Below are positions 56,294 through 62,463 of a stretch of DNA of 62,463 nucleotides, one piece after another. The DNA lies in NCBI GenBank assembly GCA_028288625.1, contig JAQBNI010000081.1, forward strand, positions 1 to 62,463. The letters run 5' to 3'. The position numbers and the translations under genes are program-made. A model generated the notes under the pieces. That model was not told the DNA's origin and did not search any database. It saw only the letters and a program-made list of their open reading frames with translations. The number at the start of each line of letters is the position of its first letter. Position 1 is the stretch's first letter. Origin of the DNA: Bacteroidota bacterium (GTDB lineage: Bacteria > Bacteroidota > Bacteroidia > Chitinophagales > JADIYW01).

Positions 56294-57376
56294 TCAAGCT
56301 GGAATCGCATCAATAAGTCTCTTCTTTGCTTGAATAATTGCAATAGATAATCTTTTAATAGTTAATAAAAAACCAGAATAATCTTGTTTGATCTCGTCTA
56401 TAGTTTCATTTTTATCATTGATGGTCCGGTTCTTTTCAGCAGTATAGAATTTAATATAGTGGGTTGATTCTATTTGACTATACCAAGGTCTATATTCCGA
56501 GATAAGATAAGCTGGTTTTAAAGTTGGTAAATCATATCCCATTATTAAAAAAAAGATGTTCTTCTTCAGTACATTTTCATAATAGTAACCATTGTTCGTT
56601 TTAGTATTCTCCAGAAAGGCATTATATTTTTCAATTTCATACTGACACCAATTGGTCTTTCCGATTTTAAGAAAGGACTCATTAGATATAATTTGAACGA
56701 AAGTGTAGGATTTTTCAATTGCTGTATCAATTGCGTCTTTAAAGTTAGAACCGTATTCTATTTCTTTTTCATCAATAAATGCTTTTGGCAGTGATTCCTT
56801 GCAAAGTTTTTCTGCTACAAAACGAGCTACTTGATTTGAAGCGCTGCTTATACTACCGAGGTGTAAGATAGTTTCATATCGTTTATTTATGTCGAAAGCT
56901 TCTTTATTGGTATACGAAAAGAAAAAACTGTACCAATCCTTTAAAATTGGAAAAACGAAATCGAAATGTGTAGCTAACCTCTGATCCCATAAACCAGATT
57001 TGATGAAAGTTATATGTATCAGATCATATAACAACTGCATTTTGTAATTATATTTATCTGTATCATTATCATAAGCAAATGAAATAGCCCTATTTAATAC
57101 AACTTCAAATAATATAGCTTTTAACTCCTGTTCTGTATTTAGCACTCCTTCATTATTCAATTCCCTTTCAATGGCAACTTTAAAGTCACTAAGCAGTATT
57201 TTATTATTTAAATATATGTGTTCGCATGTCAGTGCTTCTATAGTCTTTTGAACTTCTTCCTTTGAAATTTCTGGTGAAAAAGTTTTTGCTATTAATTCGT
57301 CATTAATATCTTCAAGTTTATTCGATGAATAAATCTGTAAAAGTTTATCCCGGATCTCAGTCTGATTATAAGCCAT
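56294..57376 (-). CDS. TIR-domain protein, putative NADase effector
   Basis: The 360-residue protein has an alpha-helical N-terminal region (1-145) and a TIR-like domain (about 148-290). Seen in it are the first strand FFFSYTN, the helix-to-strand segment KDAIDTAIEKSYTFVQIISNES, and W243-C-Q-Y-E247 followed by IEKYNAF. The Glu247 position matches the catalytic Glu of NAD-cleaving TIR domains such as SARM1. A helical C-terminal segment follows. It lies 10 bases downstream of the ATPase gene, so the two are surely co-transcribed. NADase activity is inferred and not shown. Confidence 0.65.
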   Translation of the reverse strand: MAYNQTEIRDKLLQIYSSNKLEDINDELIAKTFSPEISKEEVQKTIEALTCEHIYLNNKILLSDFKVAIERELNNEGVLNTEQELKAILFEVVLNRAISFAYDNDTDKYNYKMQLLYDLIHITFIKSGLWDQRLATHFDFVFPILKDWYSFFFSYTNKEAFDINKRYETILHLGSISSASNQVARFVAEKLCKESLPKAFIDEKEIEYGSNFKDAIDTAIEKSYTFVQIISNESFLKIGKTNWCQYEIEKYNAFLENTKTNNGYYYENVLKKNIFFLIMGYDLPTLKPAYLISEYRPWYSQIESTHYIKFYTAEKNRTINDKNETIDEIKQDYSGFLLTIKRLSIAIIQAKKRLIDAIPA

Positions 57377-57386
57377 TTCTATATAT

Positions 57387-60347
57387 TTATTGAATATTAT
57401 CTATTACACTTTCAGAGGCACTTTTTAAAAAGTCAGAGATCTCTTGGGATTCTTTCTGCTTTTCAATTTGTATTTTTTCAAAGGTGGTTGTTGATACATC
57501 TATGTGAGCAACCAAGTCTTGTAATTCAAGCAACCTGTCAATATCATTTTCGGATAAGTTTTCACCTTTAATCTTTAATTCTTCAAGTTCTTTCTTGAAC
57601 TCATTAAGATATGGCGATAGTTCCTTATACCTTAGCATTGCAAAATCTTTGTTTTCAACTTCAAAAATTAATGAGTAAATACTTTCTATAGTATAGCCGA
57701 TGAGCGTTTTATTTATCATTTCTATTTTGAATTTACCTTCACTTGTCCTTCTTAAAACTGAAACTTCATTCGCTTTGCAGCCTTCTAAAAGTAATGGACT
57801 GTGTCCGGATATAATAAATTGAACATTTGGGAAATTTTTTCTTAAAATTTGAACGAGTTTTCTTTGCCAGGAAGGATGAATATGTGCATCAAGTTCATCG
57901 ATAATAACGATAGCATATCTTTTTAATATTTGGGTTTGTTCTTGTTGAACAGACTTCAAATAATTAAAGATTAAACAACAAATTGCTACGATTGAAAAAG
58001 TGCCTTGGGAAACCTTCTGGATAGGAAGAATGATTTGTGTGTCTTCAGGTTTTACTTTTATCGAAAAACTCGCGTTCTTGTCATTACTTTCAATTGATAT
58101 AAATTCGAATTTGCTCTCGTCTTGAAATATTAATTGACCATCCTTGCTGACAAGCTTATCCGATGATAGATCTTTAATTACTTTTTGAATTAATCCAAAT
58201 GGTTCTTCCTGGAAACTTTTACCATTTTCAAAATATAAAATACAAGACTTGAATAAAGCATTTTCTATTACCTTCATATAGGGCAATGAATATAAAAATT
58301 CGTAGGCACCATACCTGGCTATGTCGCTATACTCTGAAGCATATGCAAGAACAGCTTCTCCGGATTTATCTATAAATCTGGAGTCAGGAATGGCCAATAA
58401 CGGGATACGCCCCGTTTGAGTTTTAATGGTATTCGTATCTGCGCATATTGCAGGAGTATATTGTTTTAGTTTTTCCTGAACCTCTATAACCTGATTATTA
58501 ATGTTATCAACCTGTTTTATTTGATCTGCAAATGTTTTTTCAATATCTTCATCCGTATAGTTCTTATCCGGGGTTGCCAAAAATATTTTAATTTCATTAT
58601 CCAGGTTCGTTTGGGCTTTTCTGCTTTCTTGTGTCAGTGAAAATAATTGTTCTTCTATTTCTTTCCCCGGAATATCTCCAGATAGATAGAGTGAAGCTTT
58701 AGCCTCAGCCTTTGAGCCTTGAATCCAATCTTTAATCTTTATTTTATCATCATACAAAAGTGCAATAATTAAACCAAGCAAATGACTTTTCCCATATCCA
58801 TTCTTACCCAATAAAATATTAATACCCGGCTTAAAATACCAGGTAAAATTGGCAAAAATTGATGTGTCTTCTACAACAAGTCTTTCCAATTTAATCTTCT
58901 TATCCTTATTGTTTAAAAATGAATTTTCATTCCTTATATTTCGTGCAGACTTCTCTGCTATTTCTGCATCATCGAATAAGTTCATAGACTTTAATATCTT
59001 CGCCTTTAATTCATATATTTCAGGTATTTGCAGATAATTTTTATTTTCTTGCAGTAAATTTGTTTCGAGTTCTATGGCTTTATTAATGTAGTCAATACCT
59101 TTTTGAAAGTCTTGCTGTCTGCAGGCAATCTCAGCAGCAGTTAATAAACCGGATGGTGAGAGGTCGCCACTTAATTCCTTGCTGTAACTTGATATTTCGC
59201 TCTTGTCTTCATCCTCAACCTTATCAAGCTGTTCTTCCAGACCTGATTTGATGTTTCTTAATTCTGATCTGAGTCTGTAATCTTCTGCGATCTTTTTTCT
59301 TTGATCTATCAATTCCTGGGATTCAAGCAATTTTTTTTCATATAAGAGCGTATGATAAAAATCATCACTATAATTATTGATTGTAGAAACAACCAAAGCA
59401 AAAAGAACAATTACCAAAAACAGGATAATGAATAATGTCAGATAGGAGATAACGGTAAAATATTTTATTAAGACAACAAACTTTGCATCTAAAGTAAGTT
59501 TTTGAAAATTTGAAGGATTATAATAAGCCGTAATCTCATTTAGATCTTCCATAGGAATATCTTCCAGCTTCCTGACATTTATTTTTTCGTTTGACTGATT
59601 TAAGTAAACTGCATAAGAATAATTTAAATAAGCTAATCTTTTAAGTTGATGAACCCTGTCATTTATATCCATACTGTCTTTAAGAGGCAGATACTTTAAA
59701 TTTTTCTCGGCAATAGATGCAAATTGATTTTCGTATTTTATCCTTTCATAAATTTCCAAATCTACAATTGAAGAATAAGCTATGCGTGAATTGTAAAAAT
59801 CTATTGTAGTATCCGAAGGATCATCTAATGACAATTGTTCTACTCTTAGCTTTATAGACGATAGGGTGTCTTGAACTGATTGGCTGATATGCGCATTTTT
59901 TATCCTGTTTTTATTTGCTGAATGCAGTGAAAATCCAGAGACAATAATAATGAAAATGAGAAAATTGATAAATATGAAGGGTAAAAAGGATGACGATCGT
60001 CTGCTGTTTTTGACCGGAATAGAAGTGTCAATTTTAGTTAGATCATAATCATTTATCAAAGTCCTTGAACTGCCTATTAAAAGGAAAGAAATAGATGCTA
60101 AAATAAAATACGTAAATAAGACAGATATATAAACATTATTAAAAAAAATATTTGCAAGCCAGGATGCCGCAGTGACGGACAGCATTATAATAATACAATT
60201 AAAATATCCTATCCTGGCATAAGGGGCAATGTCTACAGGTAGAAGCTTATCAATAATATCCCTGGAAGCGCCCGACAACCATTTAGCTGAGATTCTATTA
60301 CATAATTTGAAGACGGAAACCTTCTCTGGAATGTTATTAACTTGCAT
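57387..60347 (-). CDS. Membrane-anchored ABC/SMC-type ATPase with extracytoplasmic domain
   Basis: The 986-residue protein has membrane helices near residues 48-69, 73-92 and 121-142. A predicted extracytoplasmic domain follows (about 145-285), then a fourth helix (about 294-323), a coiled coil (330-390) and a TPR-like helical pair (400-470). The AAA/ABC ATPase spans about 483-900: Walker A GKNGYGKSH (514-522), signature SQGT (780-783), Walker B AIVIIDELDAHIHP (812-825) and switch FIISGHSP (844-851). The C-terminal 60 residues are helical. This resembles OLD/RecF-like ATPases of defence systems, but the membrane part is unusual. It is the first gene of the TIR operon. Confidence 0.75.
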   Translation of the reverse strand: MQVNNIPEKVSVFKLCNRISAKWLSGASRDIIDKLLPVDIAPYARIGYFNCIIIMLSVTAASWLANIFFNNVYISVLFTYFILASISFLLIGSSRTLINDYDLTKIDTSIPVKNSRRSSSFLPFIFINFLIFIIIVSGFSLHSANKNRIKNAHISQSVQDTLSSIKLRVEQLSLDDPSDTTIDFYNSRIAYSSIVDLEIYERIKYENQFASIAEKNLKYLPLKDSMDINDRVHQLKRLAYLNYSYAVYLNQSNEKINVRKLEDIPMEDLNEITAYYNPSNFQKLTLDAKFVVLIKYFTVISYLTLFIILFLVIVLFALVVSTINNYSDDFYHTLLYEKKLLESQELIDQRKKIAEDYRLRSELRNIKSGLEEQLDKVEDEDKSEISSYSKELSGDLSPSGLLTAAEIACRQQDFQKGIDYINKAIELETNLLQENKNYLQIPEIYELKAKILKSMNLFDDAEIAEKSARNIRNENSFLNNKDKKIKLERLVVEDTSIFANFTWYFKPGINILLGKNGYGKSHLLGLIIALLYDDKIKIKDWIQGSKAEAKASLYLSGDIPGKEIEEQLFSLTQESRKAQTNLDNEIKIFLATPDKNYTDEDIEKTFADQIKQVDNINNQVIEVQEKLKQYTPAICADTNTIKTQTGRIPLLAIPDSRFIDKSGEAVLAYASEYSDIARYGAYEFLYSLPYMKVIENALFKSCILYFENGKSFQEEPFGLIQKVIKDLSSDKLVSKDGQLIFQDESKFEFISIESNDKNASFSIKVKPEDTQIILPIQKVSQGTFSIVAICCLIFNYLKSVQQEQTQILKRYAIVIIDELDAHIHPSWQRKLVQILRKNFPNVQFIISGHSPLLLEGCKANEVSVLRRTSEGKFKIEMINKTLIGYTIESIYSLIFEVENKDFAMLRYKELSPYLNEFKKELEELKIKGENLSENDIDRLLELQDLVAHIDVSTTTFEKIQIEKQKESQEISDFLKSASESVIDNIQ

Positions 60348-60388
60348 AAAAGAATTTATTTATTATTTCAAGCTTAGTTTGCTCCGAA

Positions 60389-60474
60389 TTAAATAAGGGA
60401 CAGAAACTATCCCAAGCTATTTGGTCAATTTTTCCTTGCATGTTCCGAAAATGTTTAATCATTCCCTTATTTAA
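60389..60474. promoter_or_regulatory. 12-bp inverted repeat upstream of the ATPase-TIR operon
   Basis: TTAAATAAGGGA (60389-60400) and its exact complement (60463-60474) are 62 bases apart, 42 bases upstream of the ATPase start. Possible regulator site or structured leader; a TAGTTTCT-type -7 on the minus strand falls between the arms. Confidence 0.45.
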
Positions 60475-60532
60475 ACAGTACTATACTATTGCCCTAAAAA
60501 ATAATGATTACTCATAATATTTATGACAAAAA

Positions 60533-60701
60533 TGAGTGAACGGTCGTTTGGATGATTGAATGGTCAATATAAATCCATATAATTTGTTACCTGGAAGTTA
60601 GATCATTTATTTTATTTTATTGATTGTCAAATATTTTTTAAAAATTATTAAGAAATCTACTGCCCTTATACCGTTTACTCACTCAAACGACCGTTCACTC
60701 A
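60533..60701. promoter_or_regulatory. Pair of inverted TetR-like boxes in the divergent promoter region
   Basis: An 18-base sequence (TGAGTGAACGGTCGTTTG at 60533-60550) recurs exactly as its reverse complement at 60684-60701. Each contains AACG-N2-CGTT, typical of TetR-family operators. The right copy sits 43 bases before the 60745 gene and overlaps a further CGTTT-N8-AAACG arrangement (60672-60689). Confidence 0.6.
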
Positions 60702-60744
60702 ATAGATATTTTATGATTTAAGTATATAAATATATTTATAGGCT

Positions 60745-61761
60745 ATGGATTTAAAATACCTGGATATTGCAATTGGAGCTATTTTCATATATCTGTTGTT
60801 GAGTCTGTTTGCAAGTACCATTGTTGAATTTATTGCTACATGGTTTAGCTTTAGGGCAAATACTTTGGAGAAAGCTATTAAACTAATGCTTAATGATTTT
60901 GATAAGAAAAAAATTACGCTACAAGCTGAACAGGAAGGAAAGGAGAAAATAGGTTTTCTTTCTAAATGTTTTTATGAGTGTTCTGTAATCAGATATTTAG
61001 GATTTACAAACCTTTTTGGCAGATATCAAAAGCCCTCTTATATTATGCCAAGGAATTTTTCTAAATCATTAATTGATATCATTCTTAATAAATCTACAGA
61101 AGTCACTATAGGCAATATTAAAGCCGGTTTAGAGAAATTGAGGACAGATTTTCCCTCAAGTACAGATTCAGTGGAATATATCGGAACATTATTAAGAGAT
61201 GCAGGAAACGATATTGAAAAATTTAAAGAAGAATTAGAGAAATGGTTTAACGATACAATGGATCGAGCAAATGGCTGGTATAAAAGAACGGCTCAATACT
61301 GGTTACTGGGAATAGGTTTAACAATTGCAATTTTATTCAATGCAGATACGCTCCATATTTTGAAATATTTAAGTGATGATCCTAAGAAGAGAGAAGAAAT
61401 GGTAAATGTGGCAAAGGTATATATGCAGAAGTACGAAATTGAAAAAAATATTGATGGAAAAAAAGATTCATCAACAATTAAAAAAGCAGAAGATCTATTA
61501 AATACAGCAACAAAACAGCAAAAAGATATTATAATGTTAAATGACGGCGCACTAGGCTGGAGGAATGGATTGCGAAATGCAATATCAAAAATTCCTGATA
61601 CTAAAATAACCACGATTATAAATAAAGGAATTGGCTTTTTACTAACGGCATTGGCAATAAGCCTGGGCGCCACGTTTTGGTTTGACCTGTTGAAGAAGCT
61701 AATAAATATAAGGGGTACAGGACCAAACCCTGATGAAAAGAAAAAGAAATCAACTACTTAA
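60745..61761 (+). CDS. Three-helix membrane protein of unknown function
   Basis: This 338-residue protein has membrane helices near 8-32, 184-205 and 291-312. Soluble helical regions lie between them, and the tail is lysine-rich. Characteristic segments are IYLLLSLFASTIVEFIATWF at the start, WFNDTMDRANGWYKRTAQYW before helix 2 and GATFWFDLLKKLINIRGTG after helix 3. I know this pattern only as a hypothetical family found in accessory regions. The CHAP amidase gene follows by 7 bases, so the two probably act together. It is divergent from the ATPase-TIR operon. Confidence 0.7.
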   Translation: MDLKYLDIAIGAIFIYLLLSLFASTIVEFIATWFSFRANTLEKAIKLMLNDFDKKKITLQAEQEGKEKIGFLSKCFYECSVIRYLGFTNLFGRYQKPSYIMPRNFSKSLIDIILNKSTEVTIGNIKAGLEKLRTDFPSSTDSVEYIGTLLRDAGNDIEKFKEELEKWFNDTMDRANGWYKRTAQYWLLGIGLTIAILFNADTLHILKYLSDDPKKREEMVNVAKVYMQKYEIEKNIDGKKDSSTIKKAEDLLNTATKQQKDIIMLNDGALGWRNGLRNAISKIPDTKITTIINKGIGFLLTALAISLGATFWFDLLKKLINIRGTGPNPDEKKKKSTT

Positions 61762-61768
61762 AAAAAAT

Positions 61769-62463
61769 ATGGATTATCCTAAAAGAATTATTGAAAAAGG
61801 TGAAAGCAACAAGTCAATTGTTAAGGCTATTCAAAATCAACTGAATTTAAAAGGTTGCGGACCAATAGATGTCGATGGAGACTATGGGAACCAAACCGTA
61901 GGTGCAGTAAAGCTTTTTCAAATAAGACATGCAGATGCCAATGGTGCTTCATTGATCGTAGATGGGAAGATAGGACCGATAACCTGGCAAATACTTTTCG
62001 GAAGTGATACCGTTCCGGTTATTGAAGAGAATGAAAATAATTTGTTGAGTACGGCATTAAAAATTGCGGTTTCGCAAATAGGTGTTGAAGAAAATCCTCC
62101 GTATAGTAATAGAGGAAAAGAAGTTGATATGTACATACGCGAAACAGGATTAAACCCAGAAGGTAATCATTACAGTTGGTGTATGGCATTTGTGTATTGG
62201 TGTTTCTCAAAAGCCTCACAGAAAATTGGAAAGACAAATCCAATGGTAAAAACCGCAGGGTGTGTTGATCAGTGGAACAGAACTACCTGTAAAAAGATCA
62301 ATGGAGCCGATGCAGTGCAAAATCCATTATTGATCCAGCCGGGGCACGTATTTATAATAAAACACAACGATGGTTCAGGGCATACAGGTATTGTAGAAAG
62401 TGTAAACGGGGGTTTCCTGACAACCATTGAGGGAAATACCAATATGGGCGGCAGCAGCAATGG
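61769..62463 (+). CDS. Peptidoglycan-binding/CHAP-type amidase (3' end outside window)
   Basis: The first 231 codons are visible. Residues about 8-75 form a PG_binding_1 domain (VKAIQNQLNLKGCG, DGDYGNQTVGAVKLFQ, DGKIGPITWQILFG). From about 93 there is a CHAP (Cys/His) hydrolase domain with Cys138 in HYSWCMAFVYWCF, His205 in GSGHTGIVE and ENGN-like IEGNTN. It has no signal peptide, so it should be cytosolic unless exported by another route or released by lysis. It starts 7 bases after the membrane-protein gene. Confidence 0.82.
   Translation, partial: MDYPKRIIEKGESNKSIVKAIQNQLNLKGCGPIDVDGDYGNQTVGAVKLFQIRHADANGASLIVDGKIGPITWQILFGSDTVPVIEENENNLLSTALKIAVSQIGVEENPPYSNRGKEVDMYIRETGLNPEGNHYSWCMAFVYWCFSKASQKIGKTNPMVKTAGCVDQWNRTTCKKINGADAVQNPLLIQPGHVFIIKHNDGSGHTGIVESVNGGFLTTIEGNTNMGGSSN

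Overview
The window looks like chromosome from a member of the Bacteroidota, probably near Chitinophagales/Sphingobacteriales. The evidence is several secreted proteins with type IX secretion (T9SS) C-terminal sorting domains, short TAnnTTTG promoter elements, a fused E1 alpha/beta 2-oxoacid dehydrogenase, a TTG-started AMP nucleosidase of the Bacteroidota type, a TonB-dependent receptor and a tmRNA whose tag reads GENTFALAA. No phage, plasmid, rRNA, tRNA or CRISPR genes were seen.

Layout. 1-3.3 kb: the 3' part of a Nei/Fpg glycosylase, a DUF72 protein, a four-helix-bundle protein and a small DUF2335 membrane-protein cassette behind a TetR-like operator. 3.3-17.8 kb: housekeeping genes. These are accC, an NlpC/P60 lipoprotein, GNAT-ccmB-ccmC-ccmD-gdhA, a TonB-like protein with AMP nucleosidase, a minus-strand operon mltG-thioesterase-yihY-membrane protein, a likely small RNA, gcvP and a DUF155 protein. 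17.9-20.8 kb: an MFS transporter and an EVE protein that converge on an inverted short-repeat cluster, then a secreted protein. 20.9-33.4 kb: an envelope/secretion region with two tandem SGNH hydrolases, a repeat-bearing T9SS protein, an endonuclease I, an endonuclease/exonuclease/phosphatase, a TonB receptor and a DUF5689 lipoprotein. The last five could form an extracellular nucleic-acid or phosphate-scavenging locus. 33.7-40.3 kb: a giant SpvB/FG-GAP/RHS protein broken by one in-frame TAG, a small membrane protein and a mini YD-repeat/T9SS protein, followed by ssrA (tmRNA). 40.8-52.6 kb: metabolic and housekeeping genes (aminotransferase, DUF1573, fused E1, EXPERA protein, PagL-like deacylase, RAYT with two palindromes, J-domain protein, pdxJ, nrnA, ndk, acyl-CoA dehydrogenase), a tyrosine heptad-repeat peptide and a cupin. 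52.7-56.0 kb: small secreted or hypothetical proteins.

56.3 kb to the end is accessory in character. A two-gene minus-strand operon encodes a membrane-anchored ABC/SMC-type ATPase with a predicted extracytoplasmic domain, followed by a TIR-domain protein that keeps the putative NADase glutamate. This looks like a defence module that I cannot match to a named system. Divergent from it, across an intergenic region with an exact pair of inverted TetR-like boxes, are a three-helix membrane protein and a peptidoglycan-binding/CHAP amidase cut by the window end.

All functional calls rest on reading motifs by eye. No database search was run.
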